Shown one piece after another: positions 11,650-24,038 of a stretch of DNA of 64,000 bases. Source of the DNA: Liolophura sinensis (Eukaryota > Mollusca > Polyplacophora > Chitonida > Chitonidae); NCBI RefSeq assembly GCF_032854445.1, contig NC_088305.1:937001-1001000 (forward strand), written 5' to 3'. Made by a program: the position numbers and the translations under genes. The notes under the pieces were generated by a model. That model was not told the origin of the DNA. It searched no databases and saw nothing but the letters and a program-made list of their open reading frames with translations. Position 1 is the stretch's first letter; each line of letters opens with the position of its first letter.

Positions 11650-11840
11650 TTTACGACGTGCTCAAAAATATTTCACTTATACTACGCCGACCAAAAGTAT
11701 GGTAAAAGGGAAAAGAGTAGAGCACGAGGGAAACCCACGAACGCCTCCAGGTTGCTGGCAAACCTTGCCACGTACGGTCAGCTTGCTGATGGTAGACAAT
11801 GGTGTACAGCATACTCGTTTGTCAGAAATTTGTTGGTCGC
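11650..11840 (+). repeat. Second SINE-like repeat in the unit, copy 1
   Basis: Another, older member of the same family ('TTTACGACGTGCTCAAAAAT' then 'GAGGGAAACCCACGAACGCC'), lying directly before the 41-bp array. Confidence 0.6.
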
Positions 11841-11879
11841 ATGAAACTATCCCGCATCCTCCCTCTCTCCCCGTAGCGT

Positions 11880-14810
11880 ACATGTCCTGAATTTCCCCTA
11901 TCCTCTCTCTCTCCCCAACAAACATGCGTTGACTCACCCCTATCTTCCCTCTCCCCTCCCCCTCCCCTCAACCAACATACGCTGGCTATCCCCCAATCCT
12001 TCGCTCCCCAACAAGCATACCCTGACTATCCCCCATCCTCCCTCTCTCTCAAGTGTTTTTCAAGTGCTGACCATCCCCTATTCTCCCTCTCAGCCCTCCC
12101 CAATCAACATACCCTAAATATTCCACATCCTCTAACCCCACCCACCCAGTATGCCCTTACTATTCTCTATGTTCTCCATTCCCCACACAACATGCGATGC
12201 ATATTCCACATCCTCATCAATTCCTCTCCCCTCCCCACCCAACATGCGCTGACTATTCTCCATCCTCTCCCCTCCCCAAACAACATGCAATGCATAATCC
12301 ACATCCTCTCCCCTCCCCACAAAACATGCCCTGACTAATCCTCATCAATTCTTCTCCCATCCCCATCCAATATGCGATGACTATTCCACATCCTCTTCCT
12401 TCCCCACCCAACATGCGATGACTATTCCACATCCTCTCCCGTCCCCACCTAATATGCAATGACTATTCCACATCCTCTCCCGTCCCCACCCAACATTCGC
12501 TGACTATTCTACATCCTCTCCCGTCCCCACCTAATATGCGATGACTATTCCACATTCTCTCTCCTCCACACCCAACAAGCGATGACTATTCCACATGCTC
12601 TCCCCTCCCCACACAACATGCAATGCATAATCCACATCCTCTCCCCTCCCCACAAAACATGCGCTGACTAATCCTCATCAATTTTTCTCCCATCCCCACC
12701 CAATATGCGATGACTATTCCACATCCTCTTCCTTCACCACCCAACATGCGATGACTATTCCACATCCTCTCCCGTCCCCACCTAATATGCAATGACTATT
12801 CCACATCCTCTCCCTTCCCCACCCAACATTCGCTGACTATTCCACATCCTATCCCCTCCCCACACAACATGCGATGATTATTTTACATACTCTCCCCTCC
12901 CCACCCACCATGCGAAGACTATTCCATATTATTTCCCTTCACTACACAACATGCAATAACTATTCCACATCCTTTCCCCACCCCACACAACAGGCGCTGA
13001 GTGTTCCTCATGAATTCCTCTCCCCTCCCCACCCGACAGCCGATGACCAATCCCCATTCTCTCCCCTCCACACCCACCATACGATGACTATTCCACATGC
13101 TCTCCCCTCCCCACCCAACATGCGATGACTACTACACATCCTCTTCCGTCCCCATCCAACATGCGATGACTACTACACATCCTCTTCCGTCCCCACCCAA
13201 CATGCGATGACTATTCCACATCCTCTCTCATCCCCACTCAATATGCGATGACTATTCCCCATCCTCTCCCCTCCCCACCCAATATGCGATGACTATTCCA
13301 CATCCTCTCCCCTCACCACACAACATGCGATGACTATTCCATATTCTTTCCCCTCCCCACCCAACATTTGCTGACTATTCCACATCCTCTCTCCTCCCCA
13401 CACAACATGCCACGACTATTTTACGTCCTCTCCCCTCCCCACACATGCGATGACAATTCCACATCCTCTCCCCCCCCCCACCCAACATTCGCTGACTATT
13501 TTACATCCTCTCCCCTCCCCACACAACATTCGATGATTATTTCACATCCTCTCCCCTCCCCACACAACATGCAATAACTATTCCACATCCTCTCCCCTCC
13601 CCACCCAATATGCGATGACTATTCCACATCCTCTCTCATCCCCACCCAATGTGTGATGACTATTCCCCATCCTCTCTCCTCCCCACCCAACATTCGCTGA
13701 CTATTCCACATCCTCTCCCCTCCCCACACAACATGCGATGACTATTCCACATCCTCTCCCCTCCCCACCCAATATGCGATGACTATTCCACATCCTCTCC
13801 CCTCCCCACACAACATGCGATGACTATTCCATATTCTTTCCCCTACCCCACCCAACATTTGCTGACTATTCCACATCCTCTCCCCTTCCCACACAACATG
13901 CCATGACTATTTTACATCCTCTCCCCTCCCCACACAACATGCGATAAATATTCCACATCCTCTCCCCTCGCCACCCAACATTCGCTGACTACTCCACATC
14001 CTCTCCCCTCCCCAGCCAACATTCGCTGACTATTTTACATCCTCTTCCCTCCCCACACAACATGCGATGATTATTCCACATCCTCTCAACTCCCCACACA
14101 ACATGCAATGATTATTCCACATTCTCTCTCATCCCCACCCAATATGCGATGACTATTCCACATCCTCTCCCCTCCTCACCCAACATTCGCTGACTATTCC
14201 ACATCCTCTCCCCTCCCTACACAACATGCAATAACTAATCCACATCCTCTCTCCTCCCCAGACAACAAGCGATGACTATTCCACATCCTCTCCACTCCCC
14301 ACACAACATGCGATGACCATTCCATATTTTTTCCCCTTCCCACACAACATGCAATAACTATTTCACATCCTCTCTCCTCCCCACACAACATGCGATGACT
14401 ATGCCACATCCTCTCTCACCCCCAGACAGCGTGCGGTGACTATTCCACATCCTCTTTCCTCCCCACCCAACATGCGCTGATTATTCCACATCTTCTTTCT
14501 CCCCACACAACATGCACTGATTATTCCACGTCTTCTCCCCTCCCCACCCTACTTGCGCTGACTATTCCTCATCAATTCCTCTCCCCTCCCCACCCAACAT
14601 GCGATGACTATTCCACATCATTTCCTCTCCCCACCCAACATGCGATGACTATTCCACGTCGTCTCCCCTCCCCACCCTACATGCGATAACTTTTCCTTAT
14701 CAATTCCTCTCCCCCACGCACCCGACATGCGATAACTATTCCAAATCCTTCCCCACTTACTTACCCAGTATGCACACTCCCCCCACCCCACATGCGCTCA
14801 CTATTCCACA
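11880..14810. repeat. 41-bp pyrimidine-rich minisatellite, copy 1 (about 70 units)
   Basis: The unit resembles 'ccacatcctctcccctcccc' followed by 'acccaacatgcgatgactatt'; period 41 bp. The first 250 bp are degenerate and the rest regular. The plus strand is almost free of G, giving a strong C/T bias over nearly 3 kb. The open frames inside are repeat translations. Confidence 0.92.
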
Positions 14811-14975
14811 TCCAATTGTGTAGACGGTGCCGAAGGTTAGATTCACAAGGAGGCCCCCTGTTATCACCCGAGCAGCCCGGAACTCCACCATTGCCCAAGG
14901 GGTTCCTCTAAGATCAACTGTTACCGCGTGAGAATAATCTGTGGACCACTTAGCCCTCACAGCATTCACACTGAC
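14811..14975 (-). CDS. Candidate second exon of gene 3 (possible carbohydrate-binding-like domain)
   Basis: An acceptor (poly-T, then ACTTAG) at 14,976 opens a frame reading VSVNAVRAKWSTDYSHAVTV and then a segment containing GTPWAMVEFRAARVITGG and LLVNLTFG. The alternating hydrophobic pattern with KWSTDYSHAVTV loosely recalls family-2 carbohydrate-binding modules of invertebrate glycosyl hydrolases; that is a weak resemblance, not an assignment. The 3' end of the exon is not clear because the 41-bp array follows at once. It is one of the few complex, non-repetitive blocks kept at the unit boundary in both copies. Confidence 0.4.
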
Positions 14976-15099
14976 CTAAGTTTTTTTGTAAATTGGTTAC
15001 ACAATGCTCATATGCTGTAGTGTGACAAGGAAGGCCTGGGTTTGTGAATGTGCTAACCAGATACATGGAAATGTGTAAATTTCAGCATACAAACAGACG

Positions 15100-16098
15100 T
15101 ACATCTGTGCCTCCCCTGTGTAACATGAACAGTGATGGATGCAAACAGCACTCCAAGTAAAGACTCTGGTTAACACCTGTGCCTCCCCTGTGTAACCTGA
15201 ACAGTAATGGATGCAAATAGCACTCCAAGTAAGGACTCTGGTTAACAGCTGTGCCTTCCCTGTGTAACCTCAACAATAATGGATATGACTAGCACTCTAA
15301 GTCAAGACACTTGTTAACAGTTGTGCCGTCCATGTGTAACCTGAACAATGACGCATGTAAGTAGCACTCTGAGTAAAGACTCTTGTTAGCACCTGGCCTT
15401 TTCTGTGTAACTTCAACAGTGATGGATGTGGATAGCAATCCAAATAACAATACTGGTTAACAACTGTGCCTTCACTGTGTAACCTCAACAATGATGGACG
15501 TGAAGCCCACTCCCAGTAAAGATTCTCGCTAACAGCTGTGCCTTCTCTGTGGAACATGAACAATGATGGATGTGGGGAGTACTCTAAGTAATGATACTGG
15601 TTAGGAACTGTGCCTTCCCTTTGGAACCTGAACAATGATGGTTGTGGATAGCATTCTGAGTAAAGACTCTGGTTACCAGCTGTGCCTTCCCTTTGGAACC
15701 TGAAAAATAATGTATGTAAGTAGCACTCTGAGTAAAGACTCTGGTTAACAGCTGTGCCTTCTATGTGTAACCTGAACAATGATGGATGTTGATAGCACTC
15801 GAAGAAATAAATCTGGTTAACAGCTGTGCCTTCTCTGTGTAACATGGATAATGATGGATGTGAATAGCATTCTAAGTAAAGATTTAGTTAAGAGCTGTGC
15901 CTTCTCCGTGTAACAGTGATGGATGTGGATAGCACTCTAAGTAATTGATGCTGGTTAACACCTGGCCTTCTCCGTGTAACCTTAACAGTGATGGATGTGG
16001 ACAGCTCTTTGAGTAAAGATACTTGTTAGCAGATGTGCCATGTAAACTAAAAAAAGACGGTTGTGAGTAGCACCCTTAGTAAGGTTACTCTCGTTAAT
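15100..16098. repeat. 72-bp minisatellite, copy 2
   Basis: Same unit as the array at the window start, nearly identical over the shared part, with the complete left edge visible here. The first units carry extra open minus-strand codons (15,082-15,276). Confidence 0.85.
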
Positions 16099-16173
16099 AT
16101 CTATGCTTCACCCCCCCCCCCCTCCCCCTTTAGGTGTCATTTATGTTGATGGATCATTTACAGACAAAATTAA

Positions 16174-16354
16174 GTCCAGTTCATGCTGGCTTCCTTTCCG
16201 GCTCTAAGTGTTAAGGTCTTTTAGCAGCCTGCGGAAGGTCATGGGTTTCTCCAGGGCTCTGCCCGGTTTCCTCACTCCATAACCCTGGCCACCGTCGTAT
16301 AAGTCAAATATTCTTGAGTACGGCGTAAAACACTAATCAAATAAATAAAATTAA
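16174..16354 (-). repeat. Dispersed SINE-like repeat fragment, copy 2
   Basis: Duplicate of the fragment at 945-1125, carried along by the macro-repeat. Confidence 0.65.
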
Positions 16355-16526
16355 CAAATACGGACAAAATTAACAGAAGTAAGTGATGTGTCTGTATAGT
16401 TAGCACTCAGGCTATATAATAACATCAATTTCTAGTAAATACATGGCTGTGGCTGAGGTTAGCCGGGAAGAGGGTGTGGGTGGGGTGGTCGTGTACATGG
16501 TCATGGTGTTCACGACCTGACGTCAC

Positions 16527-16613
16527 CATGCCGTTAACACGATACGGAAATAAAAAGACGCTATAAGTACATCGCCCAACAGCGACGATAGCTCCAAGAG
16601 CTAGCTTCAGCAT
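16527..16613 (-). CDS. Candidate first exon of gene 3, copy 2
   Basis: The same 29-codon segment starts at 16,613, with one Ala-to-Pro difference from copy 1. On the minus strand the next good acceptor in a compatible phase is at 14,975, across the 72-bp array. The resulting gene would span the macro-repeat boundary and have a minisatellite in its intron. This is inference from phase and position only. Confidence 0.35.
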
Positions 16614-16710
16614 GTTTTACTTTTAAAATGCTGTAAAATTAATTTTTTTAATTTTCCGTTTCGGGCAGGTGTTTCAAAATCGATGGTTTTAAAAGTAATA
16701 CATGCTGAAG
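16605..16710. repeat. 24-bp inverted repeat, copy 2
   Basis: Same pair of arms at 16,605-16,628 and 16,687-16,710. Confidence 0.75.
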
Positions 16711-17229
16711 CCGCCCTGCATCCATCATACCGAGAGTAAATCTTGTAAAAATTAAATACAACGAAAGCCTCTCCTCTTTTATAATTTTTAAACAGTCGCA
16801 TCCTAATTCAGAGCCAATTATCCTGTGCTCATCTGATGGTAGAACGTTTACCTATGTAGCTGTTCTTATTATGTCTTGGCCAATCCCCACCCAGTAAATG
16901 ATGTCAGTCCCAAGGCACTGGCTTTAAAACAGGAGAGACAAAAATCAGATAAGCAGTACGTAAATGTTTGAAGATCTTTGATATGGGGGTTACATATGTC
17001 TAGCACACCTGTGGATCATCGCCGGGCAGTGTGTGCTGACAGTGCAATTAAAAATCGGTGCTTTTGTCCTCTTAAAGACAAAATCAAAGTATTCGACGAA
17101 ATATACAAACTGTTTAGTAAATCCTAGAAGATTCTTTTTCCCCGAGAAGCGGGGTGATTGCATCAGAATTTTAGTTACGTCGTTGTAATAGTAGTTTACC
17201 TAAACTTAACACAGACACCTCATCCCTAA

Positions 17230-18130
17230 TCCTTTATACCCAATATCACAAATTGCTGTGTCTGTGTTGTGGACAAACACTGTCATTAATATCACACACT
17301 GCTATGTCTGTGTTGTGGATAAAAGGCGTCTCTCATATCACTTACTGCTATGTTGGTGTTGTGAATACAAAGTGCCCTTAATATCACTAATTGCTATGTC
17401 GGTGTTGTGAATACAGAGTGCCCTTAATATCACACATTACTATGTCGGTGGTGGGGGTACAGAGTGCCCTTAATATCACACACTGCTGTGTAACTGTTGT
17501 GTATACAGAGTATCCCACACTGCTACATGTAGGCCGGTGTTGTGCACACAGAGTGCCCTTAATATTACACATTGGTATGCCAGTATTGTGGATGCAAAGT
17601 TTTCTTAACATCACACACTGATACGCCGGTGTGGTGGATACAGACTGTCCATATTATCGAACACTGTTATACCTGTATTGTAGATACATGGTGCCAATAT
17701 TATCGCACACCGTTTTGTCGGTGTTGTGGATACATAATGTAAGTATTACCACACACTGTTATTCCGGTGTTTCGGATTTAGAGCATCCCTAAAATCACCC
17801 ATTGTTATGTTGTCGTTGTGGATACAGAGCGTCCCTAATATCACGTATTGCTATGTTGGTGTTGTGGATACAGAGCGTCCCTAATATCACGTATTGCTAT
17901 GTAGGTGTTATGGATACAGAGCGTCCCTAATATCACCTATTGCTATGTAGGTGTTGTACATACAGAATGTTGCCTATATCATACATTGCTATGCCGGTGT
18001 TGTGGATACAGAGTGTCTTTAATATTATACGGTATTGTGAATACAGATTACTCTTATTACCACACACTGCTATATGTTTACCGGTGTTGTGGATGCCTTA
18101 TTGTCACACACGGCAGTGCCTGCGTTGAGG
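17230..18130. repeat. 46-bp minisatellite, copy 2
   Basis: Near-identical duplicate of the array at 2,000-2,900, with scattered single-base differences. Confidence 0.88.
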
Positions 18131-18513
18131 GCATAGGGAAATTGATTCTCCATAATGTAAGAAAAGCTGTCATTGCGGATGTTAACTGTGCCATTAAAAT
18201 CACCAGCAATATAATCCCAAACAGTGTGAATTTAGAGTGTCCTCAATATAGCACTCGATTTCCTCCCGCCGTTTTTCTGGCTACAGTCGTAAAAATATTT
18301 ATGACAACGGGGTAAAAAAAATAAAAACAATAAAACAATCATTTGAACAAAAACTGCAATGCCCATTTTGTGGATCCATTGTGCCCTCAAAACCACCAGC
18401 AGTGTAATCCCAATGTTGTGGACACAAAGTGTACATTTTTCCCCATTCTATGCGTTAACTTCAACATTTGCATGAAAATTCATTTTCCGCTGTAAAAGAC
18501 GTCAGGTTTTGTC

Positions 18514-19489
18514 TGGCCGAGTCATCTAAGATGTCATTCTCACTATAGTCAGGTACTCAGTGACTCAGTCACCCAAGCTAAGCATTAGGTACTCAGTGAG
18601 TATGACGTCTAAGGCAGATGTCAGGAACTGAGTAACTCGATCATACAAGGTCTTACACTCACTGTAAACATTATTTCCTCGTTTAGTCATACAATCTGCC
18701 TCTGTAATAACAAACGTCAACCTTCACTGGCTGCATGTATGTAAGATGTTACTCACTGTGGACATCAGGTACTGAGTGATCCAGTCACCTCTCACAGGTG
18801 TCATTCTCACTCCAATTTTTTTTTCGTTTTTACTCCTTCATGCAATATGCCGCTGTCAGTACAAACGTCAGTCTTCACTTTGTGCATGTATATACGGTGT
18901 CAGTCATCAGGTACTCAGTGACTCAGTCTTCTAAGTTGTCGATCACACTGTAGATGTAATGTTCTCAGTCACTCAGTTATCTAAGTTGTCAATCTCACTC
19001 AGTCATCTAAGCTCTTGCTCTCACTATAGACGTTGGGCACTCAGTGTCTCAGTCATCTAAGGTGTCGCTCTTATTGTAGACGTTAGGTAATCAGTGTCTC
19101 AGTCATCTAAGGTGTCGTTATCACTGTAGACTTTGTTTCCTTTTTTATTCTATCATACACTGTGCCCATATTACTTCTAACGTCAACCTTTACTTGCTGC
19201 ATGTATATAACGTGTAACTCACTGTAGACATCAAGTACTTACTCAGTGACTTAGTCATATTAGAAGTTAATTTCACTGACATCAGCTACATATTGACTCA
19301 GGCATTTAAGTTCACACTGTAGACGTCAGGTTCTCAGTGACTCAGTCATCTAAGGTGTTACTCCCACTGTAGACGTCAGGTAGGCTGCACAGTGACTCAG
19401 TGATCATCTACAGTGTCGATCTCACTGTAGATGTCAGGTACTCAGTGACTCATTTATCTACGGTGTTACTCTTGCTGTAAACTTTATTT
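18514..19489. repeat. 50-bp minisatellite, copy 2
   Basis: Duplicate of 3,285-4,260. Confidence 0.82.
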
Positions 19490-20119
19490 CCTTGTTTACT
19501 CTGTTATACAAGATGCCGCTTTTACTACAAACGTCGGTGAAAAAGAAATGGCGGCAAAAAGGCTCAACCCTACATTCTATCACATGGACCAAATATTGGG
19601 CTAAGCGATTATAAAGAAATGGTTGTAGGGATCTGTGTCTGCTGGGTTGTCTCATTCCGCAAAGCTGAGCAACCTAGTCGTCAGTACCATCTTGCAAAAT
19701 GCGCCCTGATTTGTAAATTCTGTGAACCTTCTGCCTATTATCAACATTTAGTATACAAGTGAAATATTGGCTGATAAATCAAAAATCCCTTTGCTGTGTC
19801 TGAAAACAAAACAATGGACAGCAGCTATACAATGTATATACTATGTGTACACAGCGACTACAAAATGCCATCTTTGGTCATTCAGACTTACCTCTTGTGT
19901 ATTTTTATGTTTCGCCGATGAGAAAAACAACACACAACGCAACACAATATATTTCATCATTGCACATGTTTTATTTCTTCTCCTCTGTAGGGAGTGTAGG
20001 GAAAATCTACACATTTGAATATGTAATTTGGGAGGACAAGATTGTATAAATTTTTAAACAATTTCTGGATAGGATCAAGTAGCGAGCAAAACGAAATGTT
20101 TTTTACTTAGAAGGGTAAA

Positions 20120-20560
20120 CATTCGTCAAGAAAACACATCATTTATCTGATTGCTGCATAACAAGTGCACACATCACTTATTTAATTGCTTTTTGACGAG
20201 TGTACACATGATTTATCTGACTTCTGCATAACAAGTGCACACAGCACTTATTTAATTGTTGTTTGACGAGTGTACACATGATTTATCTGATTGCTGTTTG
20301 ACGAGTATACCCATATTTATCTGATTGCTGCTTCACGAGAACACACATGATTTATCTGATTGCTCTTTGACGAGTATACACATGATTTATCTGATTCCTG
20401 CCTGACGAGTATACACATGATTTATCTGATTCCTGTCTGACGAGTATACACATGATTTATCTGATTCCTGCCTGACGAGTATACACATGATTTTTCTGAC
20501 TGCTACTTGACGAGTACACACATGATTTATGTGGATGTTGCATGACGAGCATACAGATGA
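20120..20560. repeat. 35-bp minisatellite, copy 2
   Basis: Duplicate of 4,890-5,330 with the same number of units. Confidence 0.88.
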
Positions 20561-20616
20561 CGTATATGATTTTTAAGCAATATTGTAGACATACATTAGC
20601 TGGACAATAGGTACCG

Positions 20617-21469
20617 TTATTGACAGCAACATCCGTTGGCCAGGGAGGCTGTGTCCTGGACATCCCGAAATTGTATATCTGGAGGATTAAAACTGATGAT
20701 ACAGAGTGCGGAAAATGGTACATCTGTAAATCCGACATCCATACACGTGCCCATGCCACATTTATCCACTTCACTACATGGTTCTTCGAATGTGGGCTCT
20801 CTGCAATTATAATACATGTAAAATCATTTTAATAGTGGCCAAACGCGCCCTGGAAATACGAATTAAGAGGATTATAGGATACCGGAGGTTTTAGGCAAAT
20901 CAACAGGATCTTAGGCATTTTTGATATGTCGAATAGCTCACATTATTGCTTTTACATAATACCAGCCTCTTTATTGCGCATGTTAGCGTTCAAAATCAGT
21001 AATGTAGTACTGATTTCCGCATAATATGATGGCTTTATAACATTTTCAAATTTTAGAATTATTTTAACACTATAAATGGTACACGTGCGAGTCTAGTATT
21101 TTAATTTTATAATGCAAAACATCTGAACTATCTACGGAAACAGTGTTGATCCAATAGGCGAATATACTGGGTATTCGCTAACAATGTGCTCATGCTGATT
21201 TTTTTTATGTCTTGTTGATAAAAGTACACTATGTACTGGTATGACATAGAACCACCCCAAAGTTAGGGGATATATATTGTGGGGTTAAAAGTAACTACAA
21301 TAACAGGAAGGAAAATCAATACCCTGCTGCAATCTATACATACGTGCACAGAGTTTCGGTTATTCCCTCGATTGGAGCAGTGATGACACAAGTCTGGCCG
21401 GTAATCTCGTCCACAAAAGTTCTTCCGCTCACAGTCCCTGCTACACAGGTACTTTGAGTACACCCACAC
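20617..21469 (-). CDS. Gene 2: cysteine-rich protein, copy 2
   Basis: Exon A at 21,469-21,344 and exon B at 20,800-20,617, with the same splice signals and phases as copy 1. Replacements include Glu to Val in exon A and Ala to Pro at the start of exon B. All cysteines are kept and there is no internal stop, so this copy also looks usable. Confidence 0.5.
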
Positions 21470-22248
21470 CTAAATGTAAAATGGAAAGCCATGAAATCAA
21501 CTGAAATCGACAGGAAAAGACACAAACTACAAACGTACTGACAAATCAAGCAAACTATATGTAATAAATTCGTCACATTTTCATTCACTGAGCAAATTCG
21601 TGGTGACAAGTAACGAGTGATAGGTTAGGGGCAGAGCTCCGGGGGTGGGGAGTGTTTTTGTATATTTCTTGTTTTCATTCCTGAAAGGGCGATTAACGAG
21701 ACGTGGGAAGGTGGTGACGAGGGTTTTCACATCACCGCCTAAGTTCTACCAAATATTTGAAACTCTTTCCACATGATTCAAGTCAGAAATCTTAGCTTGA
21801 AAACCTGGAGAAAATCTGTCAGTTTTATTACCTTATTTTTTTGTTCTTTATTTTTAGTATTAGAAAAACGATATAAATCATTATAAGATTGTTAGCTTTG
21901 GGAAAATACCTAAATATATTAGTGAAAATTTACTGTTTGCACCCTAATTAATTCCTTCTAGGAAACACTAGAAATTAAGTGTCTAAACTCTCGAAATGAA
22001 TAGTCTCATATATTTAACATAAAGTTAGTTGTCTGAGTGATGTCAGAATCTATTCTGTTACACTTACTCTTTTAATTCAACACACATCCTGAATATATGA
22101 AATTAGCCTGACATTATGTAATTATGAGAAAGTATCATATTGCAATAACAGAATGCAATCTACCATTACTTAGACAACCGACTCTCTGGTCAAAGGACCA
22201 GAATATTTTTTGCAGTATACATTTATGATAAAAATCAATTAAGCCCTT

Positions 22249-23938
22249 TTAGCCATTAGCGGAAGAGTTATATACGAACCCAGGATTCTGCGGGCGCTGA
22301 GAGAACAAAAATGAGCGTGACTGGGCAGCCTGAGCTCTTTGCCGGGCAGCTGGATGACTTTGGAAAAAATTTTCGATCTGCTGGCTGAAAATGAAACGCA
22401 CGCATTAGAAAAATCATCAACATATAAAATCTTGTTAGGATTATGTACTTTTTGTCAACAGTATAGCTTTCGTCGACGTTTTTACACAAATGAGTTTCGC
22501 ATACATATTGTGTTTGCTTCTTAAACATGCGGGTTAAAAAATGCACAGTTGACAAGTGCAATGGGACACTTAGTAAATAAGATCAACTTTAAAGCGGATA
22601 TAAGAAAAGTAAAGGAAACATTCTTATCTCTTTGGTGTAGTCACGACCGCATTTTGCAATTATTTGAATGATGTTTGATAAATAAGGTTTGAAGTGAAAT
22701 GTTTATTAGTAGGCCTATTTCTCTGTCGGGCATTATTACGGCCATTGACAAAGTTGCTAGAACTGACACGTGATCACGAGTCTGTCTTGATTTAAGATTA
22801 TGTCGTCGTGAATGAATGTCACGCGGCTTAATTGACGAAGGAAACCTGAGTGCCCGAGAAAGTAAATGACCGACCGTTGTCGAGAAATGGGGAACATATC
22901 CCACAGAAAATCCATCTGTTCTGTCCTCTAACATACCAATGTTCCTGTAGAGCGGTGTGTTAGAAAAGCACATAGGTATTGGAGAATGACGTCTGAATAT
23001 GTTTTACACAGCTTGACATCAGGTTTACGGGGGCAGGAAATCACAGCTAATGAAAAATTCGGCTCGTCTACATGAATTTCCTTCCAAACGACAGGGCTGA
23101 CACGTTAACACTAGTCCATCTAATAACACGTAAATCTCGCTCTAAATTGCATTTCAAACCGAAAAGTTTGAGCAATCACTGACAAACTTTTTCGGTTTGT
23201 GAAAACTAGGAATTTTCACTTACATTGCGATGTCAAATTTGAAATTTTGGTAGAAGGCTAATAGTCACTAACGAACTGTATGTAAGGCAGATGGCAATGT
23301 AATTTCAATGTAATTCCTGTGTCACCCGTTCCAACCCCGGAGAAATGGGGAGTAAATTTAAATAAGCACCGTTGGCTCCAGATATTTTTTTGTAAAATAA
23401 ACAACTTTTATTTAAGCGGGACACGTTATCTGATAATAACTTGACAAACAGCTGGACAATCAAACCAAACATGTTACCTGCTGGGGATTCCGGGACCGTT
23501 ATACGGCCTTAGTACAAGATTTTGCCCTCTGATTACTCTCTGTCTCGTGTTAGAACTTGTCCCTCCGCCCCTACCACCATTTGGCCCTCCGACCGGGTTG
23601 ATACGACTCAAAAAGCTTTGGCGGGCGCCCGTCGGGTGAAACCGGGCAGCAAAGGCAACGCTGACTAACAAGAGCCCAAGGCAGACGGGAAATATCTGAA
23701 AAGATTTAGGACAATTTATTGTCAATTTTTACTACAGGATTACATCTGGCGCATGTTTATCCCAGTATAAATTATGTCTGGCGCATGATTACCACAGGAC
23801 TCTCTGCTATACACACAACCGGGCGTTAGGCAAGAATCAAAAAATACATAAACAGACCTGCTATGCACACGACCGAGCATAAAGGAATGCTACATAAAAT
23901 CGTACTGGCCATAATAGACTTACCAGACTTCGGGTCAT
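22249..23938 (-). CDS. Gene 1: secreted peptide precursor, copy 2
   Basis: Exons 23,938-23,924, 23,695-23,478 and 22,384-22,249, with all splice sites, phases, start and stop kept. Exon 2 differs from copy 1 at six bases, and every one changes an amino acid: Cys to Phe in the signal peptide, Met to Thr, Leu to Pro, Gly to Val, Arg to Gly, and Val to Gly in the mature N-terminal region. Exons 1 and 3 and the second half of exon 2 are identical. Surrounding intron divergence is about 1 percent by eye. Confidence 0.72.
23155..23199. repeat. Intronic hairpin in gene 1 intron 2, copy 2
   Basis: Same arms, 23,155-23,170 and 23,183-23,199, unchanged. Confidence 0.7.
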
Positions 23939-24019
23939 TTTTGCTGTTGTTTGACGACAGAAGCGGGTTCTTGAAACTGATGACAAACTGACTCGTATTC
24001 CGCTACTGAAGACTTGGAA

Positions 24020-24026
24020 ATTTATA
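24020..24026 (-). promoter_or_regulatory. TATA box of gene 1, copy 2
   Basis: Same TATAAAT and initiator context as copy 1, unchanged. Confidence 0.6.
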
Positions 24027-24038
24027 CGTTTGCGATTG

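Larger units (their letters stand above)
1..15095. repeat. Macro-repeat copy 1 (15.2-kb tandem unit, left end outside window)
   Basis: The sequence from about position 46 reappears about 15.23 kb downstream with roughly 1 percent divergence and small indels. The offset drifts from 15,232 to 15,211 to 15,217. The order is 72-bp array, SINE-like tail, 24-bp inverted repeat, 46-bp array, 50-bp array, 35-bp array, cysteine-rich gene, secreted-peptide gene, AT-rich spacer, two SINE-like copies, 41-bp array, and a conserved 250-bp block. All recognisable genes are on the minus strand. The high identity and head-to-tail order indicate a recent segmental tandem duplication. Confidence 0.93.

Noticed and set aside
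12132-14409. Several 60-70-codon frames in the 41-bp array
   Set aside because: Simple translations of a G-poor minisatellite.
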